Source: Pterois miles
Taxonomy: Eukaryota > Chordata > Actinopteri > Perciformes > Scorpaenidae
Length of the DNA: 64,000 nt
Reading direction: 5' to 3'
Assembly (NCBI GenBank): GCA_947000775.1
Contig: CAMQGK010000416.1
Coordinates: 2,766,001-2,830,000, forward strand
Part shown: piece by piece, positions 1-36,984 of the stretch
How positions within the stretch are numbered: the first letter of the stretch is position 1
Layout: every line of letters begins with the position of its first letter
Notes under the pieces: generated by a model
Told to the model about the DNA's origin: nothing
Seen by the model: the letters and a program-made list of their open reading frames with translations, nothing else
The model's database searches: none
Program-made: the position numbers and the translations under genes

Positions 1-212
1 CTTGGGCACTGCCGAGGTGCCCCTGAGCAAGGCACCAAACCCCCAACTGCGCGGGGCGCTTGTCTGGAGCAGCCCCCTCACTCTGACATCTCTCCATTAC
101 TGCATGTGTGTGTGTTTGTGTGCATGTGCCATGTATAAGTTAAACAGAGTGTAAATTGAATTTCCCCACTGTGGGACTAATAAAGGTAGATCTTCTTCTT
201 CTTCTTCTTCTT
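1..212 (+). repeat. tRNA-derived SINE copy 1, head missing, (TTC)n tail
   Basis: Plus-oriented body (CTTGGGCACTGCCGAGGTGC through CAAACCCCCAACTG) matches the complementary strands of the copies at 5139, 24171 and 54312. It runs to the shared 3' module TTTCCCCACTGTGGGACTAATAAAGG and ends in about seven TTC units. The tRNA-like head is cut off by the window edge. Confidence 0.85.
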
Positions 213-664
213 TCAGTAAAAGTTGCAACTTTTGATTTGAGGTCCAACTTCAGAAAGTTGCGCTACATTGGCCCCAGAGTATTAAACTTCCACATGGCAA
301 ACTGACAGCAGGACTGTCCTAATGTATCCTGTAATCTATCATATCCAAAATGTGAGCAGTTTGTGTTCAGGTGTCTCACATGAACAGTCTGTTTTAACAT
401 TAAAAAAGTCAGCTTTCTGTAGAAATCACTTGTTGACAGTTGAGACATCAGATATGTGAGCAGTTTCAGCACATCGCTGTAGCACAGTAACAAGGTGGCT
501 TTGTATCAACAACCTGTGATCGTGCATCGTGTGTTTCCTTTGGAAACTGTTTCTATTGTGTGGGCTGTTTGCAGCACTTTTCAGTGTATTTGGTTGTGTT
601 TTCTGTATTTTCAGTGTTTGTTTTCTAAAAGCTGTGCATATGTTGTCAAATTAGTATCAATGTA

Positions 665-1848
665 CAGTGGCTATAAAAAGTCTCTACACCCCAGTTAAAA
701 TACCAGGTTTTTGTCAATAAGCTGGTTGGATGTATGCTTTGGGTCGTTATCGTGCTGAAAGGTAAAATTCATCTTCAGCTTTCTAGCAGACGACTGAAGG
801 TTTTGCACCTTAATTGATTGGTATTTAGAAGTGTTCATAATTCCCTCCACCTTGACTGAAACAGCCCCAAAGCATGATACTGCCCACCATGCTGCACTGT
901 GGGTATCCTGTTCTTTTGGTGATGAGCTGTGTTGTTTTAGCACCAAACACACATTTTGGAATTACGGCCAGAAAGTTCAACTGTGGTCTCATCAGACCAG
1001 AACACTTTCTCTCACATGCTTTCGAGAGACTTAATGTATGCTTTTACAAAATTTAGCCAGGCTTGGATGTTTTTCTTGGTAAGAAAAGTTTTCCGTCTCG
1101 CCACCCTATCCCATAGCCTAGACATATGAAGAATACGGGAGATTGTTGTCACATGTACACAGTACACAACCAGTACTTGCCACAAATTCCTGCAGCTCCT
1201 TTTAATGTAGCTGTAGGCCTTTTGGCATTCTCCCTGACCTTGTTTTCTTCTTGTCTGGTCGGTTTTGGAGGGACGTCTAGTTCTTGGTAATGTCACTGTT
1301 GTTCCATATTTTCTCCCCTTGTTGATGACTGTCTTCACTGTGTTCAGTGGTAGATCTAATGCCTTGGAAAGTCTTTTGTACCCTTCTTCTGACTGATATC
1401 TTTAAACAATGAGATCAATTTGATGCTTTGTCAGGTCTTTGCTTTGCACGGCTTTTGCTGTAAGATGCAACTAAAGTAAATGTCAGGCAAATCCTACTAG
1501 AACAGCTGAACTTTATTTGGGGTTTATCAGAGCCACTTTAAGTGATAGCAGGTGTGTACTGACTACTATTTAACACGAGTTTGAATGTGATTGGTTTATT
1601 CTGAACACAGCCACATCCCCTATTATAAGAGGGTGAGCACACTTATGCAACCACATTATTTTAGTTTTTAGTTTTCATATTCTCCGCTAAACGATTTCAG
1701 TTTGTTTTTCAATTGAATTGTACAGGTTATAGGTCACATTAAAGATGGAAAAAGTTCTGAAATGATTTATCATGGTCTCATTGTTTTTACATTACAAAAA
1801 ATGGCATTTCTACAAGGGTGTGTAGACTTTCTATTACGTGTCTATTAC
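665..1848 (-). mobile_element. Degenerate Tc1/mariner transposon, copy A
   Basis: Left terminus CAGTGGCTATAAAAAGTCTC follows a TA target dinucleotide. The right end carries the inverted GGGTGTGTAGACTTT motif but is eroded, with a short duplication of tattacgtgtc. Minus-strand frames encode Tc1 transposase pieces: GTTVTLPRTRRPSKTDQTRR (DNA-binding region), VTTISRILHMSRLW, RKTFLTKKNIQAWLNF, and FQHDNDPKHTS around the second catalytic Asp. Frameshifts and stops make it dead. Same family as 32056-33258. Confidence 0.88.
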
Positions 1849-3014
1849 GTGTGTTTTCTTTGCAGTGCATTGAGCCATTTGACAGAAAGATTAGGAAACA
1901 AATCCAAAGGTAAAAAGGAGATTAGAAAGAAACTGAAGTTTGAAGAGGCTGTGGAGTCATTTTTCTGGTCAATGGGCACATTTCGGTGAACATTCAATGT
2001 TTCTCATTAAAACAATAAATGCATCCTTGAGGCCTAATAGATGTGTTAACACATTTCATACATGCTAAAACATGCTGAAGCTGTTTTTAATAGACATTTT
2101 GAAACCTGCATTGTTTACATCATGTATCTATTAATAGAGATGGATTATTAGAATTGTTATGTATTTACAGCACGAAACCGCCATCTTGTATGTCTCATTC
2201 TGTTAATTTGTAGGAGCACAATGGAAAAAAAATGGTAAGAAATGGTATTCACTGTAAATAGATTTCTGTTGAATGCTGAACATACTCAAACTTTGTCAGC
2301 AAATGAAGCCTGGGAGACAACTGGCAAACTTGAATGCTGTGAAAAGATGATGCTTATGTGGTAGTTTCTTGCATTTCTTTTCAACATCTTGAAATGGAAG
2401 TAGTAATCCCAAAGGTTTAGCACATAGCCATTCTCCTCAGTAGGGAACCACTTTTATTTAAGAATTGTAATCTTTATCGTCTTTATCTGAATGAATTTGG
2501 GGATTAAAACAACTAAATCAATTCAAATAAAAAAAGAACATGTAGAAACTTAAATTAATATTTTGTTCACTCCATCAGAGTATGATGTGGACTCCTGACT
2601 CCTTTTTTTGCCACCGTCCTGGAAATGTCCCAGAAAATAATTTAAACTGCCCCAAAGTCAGTTTAAACCATCAAAAGTTCTCAATGTTATCCTTTTACTT
2701 TGTTATTGTCATCCACATTTTGGACTTGCAGCTGTGACAAAATCGCAAGCTTTATGTCTATTAGTGTGTGACCGGCAAAAAATTGAATAGGTTACTGTAT
2801 GTGAGACTGCTGAAAACCGTCCGGCTTCGATTTGCTGCTGATTTACAGTTCATCTCTAGCTGTTAGTTTAGGAAGTGCTTGATTTATTTATTTATTTATG
2901 CAGTTTTCCTAGAGTGGATCACACATTTTTAATATCATTCTCGCAGTTGATCATGTTCCATTTAATTGTGGGAAGCCAAAATCATGATTGCAATGATTGT
3001 GATGAATATTTGGT
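1849..3014. other. Non-coding sequence, presumed nlk intron 1
   Basis: AT-rich, no exon, RNA gene or recognised repeat seen apart from short A and T runs. Confidence 0.5.
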
Positions 3015-3016
3015 TA

Positions 3017-4256
3017 CCGTATTTTCCAGACTATAAGGCACACTATCAATAAATATTGCCTCAATGTCTTTTTTCATATATAAGGCGCACCAGATTATAA
3101 GTGAAACAAAACGGTCAGATAAGTCAAACTTGATTGTATTAATTTAACAACTCAATAACTTCAATAACTCTCAACATTTTTCAGTTGGAACACACGAAAT
3201 ACAAAACAATACACTCATTTTCAGTTTTTTTTCAGTTCATTCCTCCTTCACAAATCCATCAAATCCTTCATCATCAGTGTCTGAGTTAAACAGTTGGGCG
3301 ACGTCGGCATTAAGCATGCCCGAATCCGTCTTGTCATTATCCGACTGTTATTTAGCTGTTCAGTGATGATTCCTGCCTTCGTGATGCATTGGAAGATAGT
3401 GGAGTAACTCGCCTGGCGTTGCCTCCCTGTCTTGGTGAATGTGTGATTGCCTTCTGTCATCCAACACTCCCACGCAGCTCGCAGTTTAACTTTGAATGAC
3501 CTGTTGACACCAATATCTAGTGGTTGGAGTTCTTTAGTTAATCCACCCGGAATGACGGCAAGCTCCGAATTAGTTTTCTTCACTTTCATTTTGACAGTGT
3601 CTCTTAATTTCTCCTCCTTGAAAGTCGCTGACTTTCATGTCAAGCGCTGCCGCTGCTGCCTTGAGTCAAATAGAAACTGTAGAGACGCTTCTACCTGCTG
3701 CTCTCTGTTGAATAACCCACTGTTCTTTGTTCCCTCGGAAACTCTGTTTGGTCTTCTTTACGTGGTGCAGGTCATCTTCTTGCGTCCTCCACTTCCATAC
3801 CATTGATTCATTAATATTAAATTCTCTCGCTGCTGCTTATTTCCATGTTCTACTGCGTGACTGATCCTGACTGAGCCTTAAGCTTGAAATCCGCATGCCA
3901 TTTTGGGCTCCTTATACACGATAATGTTACGGTGCCTATCTGTCGAAGCACAGTAACCGTAGGTATTACTCTGCGAGGCGCCTGACTACTGTCGGTAGGT
4001 ATTACTCTGCCAGGCGCCTGACTACTGGTACTGTAAAGCTCCGACAATCCACCCAGCGGTGCAGCTTGGAAGCTTACCAAACTCATAAAACATTTTAACA
4101 GATTTTTGAGCGCCTTGTACCACATAAAATTGGTTTGACGAGGTCAGTAAGCACAACCAGAATTCATATATAAGCCGCACCGTATTATAAGGCGCACTGT
4201 CGATTTTTGAGAAAATTAAAGGATTTTAAGTGCGCCTTATAGTCTGGAAAATACAG
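3017..4256 (-). mobile_element. Pogo/Tigger-like DNA transposon remnant with inverted termini
   Basis: Termini are inverted: left CCGTATTTTCCAGACTATAAGG and right CCTTATAGTCTGGAAAATAC, next to a TA at the left. Subterminal repeats of TATAAGGCGCACC occur at both ends. A minus-strand frame at 3248-3589 reads IPGGLTKELQPLDIGVNRSF then FKVKLRAAWECW, the C-terminal part of a pogo-type DDE transposase. The rest of the gene is broken. An internal ~60-bp tandem duplication lies at 3961-4026. Confidence 0.82.
3961..4026. repeat. Tandem duplication inside the pogo-like element
   Basis: The string GGTATTACTCTGC(G/C)AGGCGCCTGACTACTG occurs twice in a row within the transposon. Confidence 0.8.
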
Positions 4257-4739
4257 TGATTGTGCAGTCCTAGCATCACACACTGTGCACCTGTGCACCA
4301 CTGACAAAGACATGTAATTAAAGCTTTTGGTAAAAACTTTGAAAACATTGTCGCTCAGTTCAGACCAGAAAGCCATGTAAAGCTCCAGTGGGAGTCTACT
4401 GATCCCATGATGAGTCCATCCAAGCAATACTTTGAAAGCGATTTCTTCAAAACAGCCTTGATTTCCTCGGAACTCTGCAAAACTGCAGTTCCTCTATTTC
4501 AATCTCTAATCCTTTCCTAGATTTGGTTCTACAATCCCACTACTGCCTCAACAATGTAAAATCTCCTTTCTGGTTCTAAATATATCACATATACTCAATG
4601 TGTTAGGCAGTCCCGGTTCTAGACTGCTTTGTAGGGGCAGTACGACACCACTGACTAGTGTTAGTAGAGTCTTCCTCAGGACTGTAAGATATAATATGAA
4701 CTCAAGTTTTTATCTAAAGCTGTCTCCTAGTGGTGTAAC

Positions 4740-4935
4740 AGACTGTAGTTGATTCGTGATCCGTTTGGATCCCCCCTCATGGTTCGGTGCATGTGACCTA
4801 CAGATTAATTACACAGTTTAACCATCACAATGTGTGAAATAAAGCTTACAAATCCGATCGTTATTAGATGATATGCAGTACAAATGTCGGGAGGTCAGCA
4901 TTCATGCTTTCTAGTCGCCGATCCCTGATAACTAG
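4740..4935. repeat. Probable hAT-like interspersed repeat end
   Basis: Holds GATCCGTTTGGATCCCCCCTC ATGGTTCGGTGCA, which resembles the ends of a common fish repeat; a likely opposite end (ACCGTGAACCGAAGCGAACC) is at 28126-28235. Family assignment is from memory and weak. Confidence 0.35.
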
Positions 4936-5138
4936 GGCTGTGAATTGGCAAGAATCTAGTGACACGATATGTATCATGATACTGGGGTAACGATTTAATG
5001 TATTGCGATATATTGTGATACTGTAAAAAGGTAATATATTGCATTTTTGTATTTATTTTTCGTAATTTCAGGAAAGTTTTTCAGCCCAAACTGCAAGTGA
5101 TAAACCCAGGCCGGTGGGTGTCTGTAAAGGGGAGACTT

Positions 5139-5441
5139 AAGATAAGATAAGATTAACCTTTATTAATCCCCAAAGGGAAATTCAGTTTTTAACCTCTGTT
5201 GTTAATTTCACACAATACACATACATGCATTAATGGAGAGATGTCAGATTGAGGGGGTTGCTCCTGACAAATGCCCCGAGCAGTTGGGGGTTTGGTGCCT
5301 TGCTCAGGGGCACCTGGGCAGTGCCCAAGAGGTAAACTGGCACCTCTCCAGCAACCAGTTGGTCTTGGTCCATGTTGGGACTTGAACCTGTGACCCTCCG
5401 ATTCCTAAACCAAGTCCCTACGGACTGAGCTACTGCCGCCC
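5139..5441 (-). repeat. tRNA-derived SINE copy 2, full length
   Basis: Minus orientation. Head on the right reads GGGCGGCAGTAGCTCAGTCC (A-box-like), with GGTTCAAGTCCC as a B box about 40 nt later: RNA polymerase III promoter signals inherited from a tRNA. Body and conserved 3' module (GGGATTAATAAAGG complement) end in (TTATC)n. Confidence 0.9.
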
Positions 5442-5690
5442 ACTTGTGGGTATCCAGAGAACCCAATTTCATTCACATATCTGGAGGTCAGAGGTCAAGG
5501 GACCCCTTTGAAAATGACCATGCTAGTATTTCCTCACTAAAATTTACCATTAACTTGGAGCATTACTTAACCTCCTCAGCAACAAGCTAGTCTGACCTGG
5601 TTGGTACCAATGGATTCCTTAAGTTTTTTTAGTTTCATATGATGCCAGTATCTTCATCTTCACTCACTCATGCGTATTGATATTTTCTTT
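5442..5690. repeat. Interspersed repeat sharing sequence with 50570-50660
   Basis: Contains GGTTGGTACCAATGGATTCC TTAAG and TTTCATATGATGCCAGTATC, whose reverse complement reappears at 50600-50655. Probably one older element interrupted by the SINE at 5139-5441. Confidence 0.6.
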
Positions 5691-7035
5691 CACCTGTACT
5701 GATAACGTTAGATTGTGAACAACAAATCCATGTTGACATCGGCAGGAGAACCAGTTAACTTTAGCAGCACTGAAGCAGCTAACGTACCGAGGTTCCATTG
5801 ATTTACATTATGTGTTCAGGCTCTGCTCAGTAAAAATGCACTGACTGAAGATAAATTCTAAAGCTATCATGCTGTGCTCGAATGTAATCTTGTAAAATGT
5901 ACTTTTTGGTGAGTTGTTTTCTAAAATCTTTTATTTCCTATAACTTATGCAAATACACACTATAATGGCTATAACAACATGAAAGTAACCAATCAAGTAA
6001 CCAAATTTTTGTGTTCACATTGTCAGTTCATTTGAAAGAGGAAACGGTGCTGTTTCTGGTCTTCTGATGGGGCCTCAGTCTTCTCTCTGTTCACACTATA
6101 TACTGTAGTTCCTACCCTCATCACTGCTTTTCAATCCTTCCGCTGAAGCTACAGCTATAACATATGAATCTAGTTTTTTCTAATTTTCAGGTTCCCAGCT
6201 TTTTGTACACCACTTCTATTTGACATCTACTGTTGACCTTCTATTTTTGCCTAAAGACCCCCTTGACCCCCCTAAAAAGACAAAAACAGCTCTATTGTGG
6301 GTCTCAGAAGTTTGAACTACATTCATTAAGAACGGCTTTTAGATGACAAAGTTTGAAAGTGTTAATTTATTAATGCATTGGCCAGATCTATTGGATAACT
6401 TTGAAAGTGATGTCCTTTCATCCTCATCAACTATTGTGATAGTTGGAATATATTAGATATTTCAAAGTTTCTATTGAAGTTTTTGAATGAATGAATTTAT
6501 GATGCCATCACCCTAAGATAACTAAATGACCTATGGGTGAAAGTCCTTGCTGGATGTTGTCACTCTCAGACTAATTTCTTGGACATATCCCTCTTCTGGC
6601 TGTTCTTTTTCACCTGACCCACAGTCCTTATCCTATATAAGGCAGCACAACATTCACCGCCCTGACACTGTTTTAGTCATTGTCACTCCTGTGGAAAAAC
6701 TTGGTCCTTTTCTGCCTACCTCAGACACTATTGTTGCAATCTCTTCAGTAGTTGCTTTTTTATATAGTTATATATCTTTAAGGGGTTTTAAGGATAAAAC
6801 ATGAGATGCTTCTTTTATAGTTGTACTAGTTATTATAGTTATAGGAAGTAGGAAAAGAGGCTATGATGGGACAGACATCTCCTTCATACAACAGCAGAAA
6901 TCGATTATTCTGACTCAGTGTGGTGTATGTATAGAGGTCTGTGTGGCTGTACTGTAGCAGCCTGGTGTCATTTTTAGGCAATTTAACAAAGGTGAATGTC
7001 CGTACGTAACGGCACTGTGCTCAAGCGTCAACATA
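5691..7035. other. Non-coding stretch, presumed nlk intron 1
   Basis: No coding exon, RNA gene or clear mobile element recognised; ordinary AT-rich sequence. Confidence 0.45.
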
Positions 7036-7340
7036 TCAGGGTTATGGCTAGAAACCAACCGCTTATCCCATTCGGGGTTGCAGGAGCCTGTTAGGGGTAG
7101 CTGGCATTGGGTGAATGCGGGGTACACCCTGGACAGGTCGCCAGTCCATCTCAGGGCTGACACATAGAGACAGACAACCATTCATGGTCACATTCACACC
7201 TACGGGCAATTTAGAGTCATCAATTGACCTAAACTGCATGTCAAGCCGGAGAACCCGGAGAAACCCACTCTTGAGGAGAACATGCAAACTCCACACAGAG
7301 GAGCCCCAAGTCGGATTTGAACCGGTTGATTGCCCTTCAA
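7036..7340 (+). repeat. Abundant teleost interspersed repeat, copy 1
   Basis: Contains CGGGGTACACCCTGGACAGG TCGCCAGTCCATC, CAGACAACCATTCA and GAACATGCAAACTCCACACA, and matches 44690-45035 over most of its length. I recognise it as a very common fish repeat but cannot name its class. Confidence 0.75.
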
Positions 7341-8525
7341 AGGATCCGTCTTGTGTAATAAAATGATAATAGTATAATGAGCATTTACGGTAATTTCAAG
7401 CAACATGAACCCCTCAAGTTATACACACTGCCATAGCACTGTGGCTGTACTCATTGAAAGTTCCTCTGGTCTGAGAAGGTGTTTGTAGCACAGTCTTGGA
7501 TCTTAGTCCACTGCCATCTGTTCGCCTTGACTGATCCTATTTGAAAAGGTTCACTGAAGGTTGTGCTGGAAAGACTGGAATGCTCTTACTTACACCTGCT
7601 GCATTCCTCACGAGGCAAACATTCTCTCACTAATCAGGGAAGAAGCCAGGGATGTTAGTAATTAACTGTTTAACCGTTAACCGGCATTCAGAATTTTTCA
7701 AGAATCAGTTAAATAGTTAAAAGAAATATTAAAAATTAAATAAAAAAAACAAGCAAAACTCAGGAGACTTGTCACTTACAGGAGAATAGCTGGTCCACCT
7801 TAACAGCCCACCTTAAATGAGCCTGAGCCGGTGTTACAGATTCAGGAGCTTGGCTTAGGTCTGAGGAGTTGTAGCATTTAGTCACAGACAGGCACTATAA
7901 CCACAGCACCACTGCATGAAACACAATAATGAAACAGTGAATTAACAAGAGTCAGTTTTTGATTAGAAAAAAAAAAAAATCTAAGTTAGCATCCCTAAAA
8001 GGAGCTCAACTAACAAACATGGAGAGGAATAATAGTGTTCTCTCTCTTGATCCTCCATCAGTCACTTGTCACACTCTCTCTTCATCCAATTTCTGACTAA
8101 AGTATCAAGTTTTCATACAAGGTATCATCTCATCTTTTTAATTATTTGATTACCATTAAAGGGACGGAAGGGTCACTAAAATATTAGCAATTATCCTCTG
8201 AAGACAGTGAATATCCACAGCGTATTTTATGAAATTTCAGCCGTTTGTTTCCAAGATACCTTGTTGTAAACCAAAGTGTTTATTGGAATCTGCTTCGTAA
8301 TGTCAAAAAAAAAGTTCAGGGAGTCACACAAATCAATACGAATCAGCCTCTGGGACCCCAGCGTATCTGCACCAAATATCATGGCAATCTAGCCCATGAG
8401 ATAGAGAGAGATGTAACATATGATTAAAGTTACTGTATCAGCTTAATATCAACAATATGAAAGTGCTAAATCCTAAATAAGAACCACTGAATCTTAGTAA
8501 TATTGTGTTTGTTATCTTCACCCAG
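7341..8525. other. Non-coding stretch before the first visible nlk exon
   Basis: A repeat-like segment at about 7646-7740 begins CAGGGATGTTAGTAATTAAC, resembling the inverted end seen at 16440-16552. Nothing else recognised. Confidence 0.4.
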
Positions 8526-33925
<25,400 letters not shown>

Positions 33926-34892
33926 CTGCTGCTGTGTGTCATCATCTTTCCCAACTGACAAGCTGCTAAACTGGGAACAAGGATGCGTCTCACCGTCTTC
34001 TGTCATCTGCGTAGCATTTCACTGGAGAGCAGGACTCACAGGTCTGCTGTGTGTATGCTGAAATATGGAAAAAAAAGAAGAAATATACTGATAAAAGCTT
34101 CATGCGAGTGTGTTAGAGGGGTCTGGTATGCAATTGAATGACACAAATGCTCTGTAGACCAAATCAGAATATTTTAAACAAACTCATCTGGTTACTTCCA
34201 GGTAGATAAGATTAAACAGTTATTGTACATTTGTTTTGAGATATAGAAATTTAAAAAAGATGTCTATTTTAAGATTTCCCATGCGATCAGGCTATTCTGC
34301 ATTATTATGCCCACCTTCCCCTCTGCAAATGTAAATCCAACTTTGCTTCTTATTCAGGCAATTGATTGTACTTGTGTTGGTAGGCTCAATGTTTTTCCAA
34401 CTGAAAGCTCCCCATATTTTATATGAACATGCTCTACAGCATATTAATATTTTAACTTATTAAAAATGAGTTATTACAGGCATGTTCCCCTGTATCCTTG
34501 TCCCGTGCACATTTGGCCATAGTCTTTACTTCTACAAGTATTATTTTGCCAAAGATCAGGAGCCTCATGTATAAATGAAACGGAAACATTAAGATTGTAG
34601 GCAAATTTGCAAGGTTTGGGATTCATTACATGACAATTGTTTTCTACCTTATGCTCAGTAATCAGTAATGTGTCTGAGTGGACATATCGGGCCACATGTT
34701 AGTGGTTCAGCATGTTTGAAGCAAACTAGTTTTCACGTGCCCTCTGATGAGGCAAAGGTGTTACTACCTGTTCTAAAGCAATCTCCCTTGAAGGTGGGGC
34801 GCCATCATAGCCTCACCTGACTGAGCCGCACTGCCTTCCTGTTATCTCTCCACACATTTGTGTGTGTTTTTTGTCATGACGCAAACACCTCC

Positions 34893-36984
34893 TTTACACC
34901 TGGCATTAAAATGTGTCTTGTATCTAGACATTATTTTAACCTGGTTACCTTTAGACCTGGTAGTAATATGTCTCCAGTGTCCACATTGAGATCTGACTGA
35001 GATCCGATCACTCTGAAAGGGCTGAGATGAAGGCTGTATATGCACAGGCTTGTAGCTGGGCACTGCTGGAGAGGCGCTGTGTAATGTGCAGACTCATCTG
35101 CTCGCTAATGTGACTTTGAGGTTCGACGAGTCGTGGACTGGAGGAGCGCTGAGAGTGCACACGCAGCTGAAGATTTGAATATTCACTGTCCGAAAACCAA
35201 AAATTGTACTTGGGACTTCTTCTTCTTCTACTTGGGACAGCCCTAGCATTACATATGTCCACCCACGGACAGTGGTTGTTGTACACTCTTAGGACCGGGG
35301 TAAAAATGACAAGAATTCACATTTCACACTGGTGGATCGTAACCGGGCTTTAAGTAAAGCTTCAAAATGTAAAAAGAAGAAACAGGAGCAAGAGGCAAAA
35401 ATTGACAAAATACTATTTATTGAAAACTGCATTTAAAGTCAAACAGGCTGTTCATCAGCTGATCAAAAGTTTAAGACTATAGCCCAAAAAAACCCCAAAA
35501 CAGAACTAAAAGTGTTGAAAAAGGACTCATTACTGAGTAGCCTCACTGTTGTTGATCTCTTCAAAAATTCATTTAGGCATGCTTGATGTGAGAGTTTCCA
35601 CGAGGTTGGTGGGGACGTTGCTCCATGTGGCGAAGATGGCCTCACAAAGGGCATCCATGGTCTGAAACTGACGTCTATTTTTGTAAACTTCCCTTGACAC
35701 TCATCCTCAAACATTCTCAGCAGGATCTAGATCAGGGGAACAGGTAGGATGGTCCAAAAGAGCGACATTATTCTCTTGGAAGAGGTCCTTCGTCAGGCAG
35801 GCATTGTGAACTGCAGCGTTGTCCTGTTGACAGACGCAGCCATTACTGCACAGATGAGGGCCCTCAGTCAAGAGGATGCCTGCTGCAACATCTCCACACA
35901 GCCAGCTGCCGTTTGACGCCCCTGCACAACCTGAAGCCCCATTGTTACGTTGAAGAAAAAAGCACCCTAGATCATGATGGAGCCTCCTCCACTGTGCTGC
36001 ATAGAAAACATCTCCAGTGGGATCTCCTTGTCACGGCAATAATGTTGGAAGCCATCCGAACCATCCAGGTTTTCTCATCAGAGAATAAAACTTTCTTCCA
36101 CCTTTCAGTGTCCCATGTTTGGTGCTCCCTTGCAAAGTCCAAATGGGCAAGTTTGTGGCTCTGGAGGAGATGTTGCCTTTGAAGAAGTTTTTTGTTCTTT
36201 CAGCTCTTCTCTTGCAGATGCCGTCTTATGGTTATTGGGCTGCAGTCAGAATCAGTAATGGCCTTAATTTGGGTTGAGGATCGGCCTGTGTCTTCATGGA
36301 CAGCCCGTCAGATCCTCCAGCTCAGCGCAGGGAAAAGTTTTTTGCGTCTACTACTTGATCTTTTTTGTCTCATAACCCTCAGAATCTTTTAAAAATTTGA
36401 AAATGATCGTCTTACTGCTTCCAACCTCAGCAGCAATGGCGCGCCGCGAGAGGCCTTGCTTGTGCAGCTCAACAATCCTGCCACGTTCAAAGACAGAAAG
36501 CCTTTTTGCTTTTGCTATCAGGAGGTCATGACCGAGTGAATGTTTGAATGAAAATGATATGAAAGCCAGATTTTACTTTTTAGGGCGATGGTCTTAAATA
36601 TTTGATCAGCTGACAACAGCCTGTTTGAGTTTAAATGCAATTTCAATAATTTTCCTACTCTATTTTTTGTCTCTTGCTCATGTTTCTTCTTTTTACATTT
36701 TAAAGCTCCACGTAAGCTCCACTTACGATCCACCAGTGTGAAATGTGAATTCTTGTAATTTTTCCTCCGGTCTTAAGATGTTGTTCAGGAGTGTATGTGG
36801 ACTGAAAACACAACTGCATTTACACGTGTGTTCAATGTGGTCACAATGTGTCCTTGAAAACCTATGGAGGTCGTTTGGCCAATCGGATCACAATCCATTC
36901 TCAATGCGTTTTGCATGCGTTTACACCTGTACTTTCATGTGGTCAAGCACTATCTGATAAAATGCATTTTAATGTCAGGTGTAG
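34893..36984. mobile_element. Older MITE-like element split by a Tc1 insertion
   Basis: Left TTTACACCTGGCATTAAAATG and right CATTTTAATGTCAGGTGTAGAG are inverted. The two halves (34893-35283 and 36794-36984) flank the Tc1 element. No coding capacity in the halves, so it was probably a non-autonomous element of about 580 bp. Confidence 0.65.
35284..36793 (-). mobile_element. Tc1-like transposon with long inverted repeats and TA duplication
   Basis: TA at 35282-35283 and 36794-36795 flank termini CACTC...AGGACCGG and CCGGTCTTAAG...GAGTG. Inverted repeats run over 100 bp (shared ACAAGAATTCACATTTCACA CTGGTGGATCGTAA). The left repeat has lost about 15 nt. The minus strand encodes a broken transposase: LSVFERGRIVELHKQGLSRR (helix-turn-helix) near 36510-36420 and QQDNAAVHNACLT near 35830-35790, the DNA/H motif with the second catalytic Asp. 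Multiple frameshifts. Confidence 0.88.

Noticed and set aside
5139..5441. tRNA gene suggested by A-box and B-box-like sequence (also at 24171, 54312 and 21102)
   Set aside because: No cloverleaf with paired acceptor ends was evident, and the tRNA-like head continues into a SINE body and tail present in several copies.
1..8525. Search for nlk first coding exon (His/Ala-rich N-terminus, glycine loop)
   Set aside because: No His- or Ala-rich frame or GxGxxGxV loop ending in a Trp split by a donor was found; it must lie outside the window.
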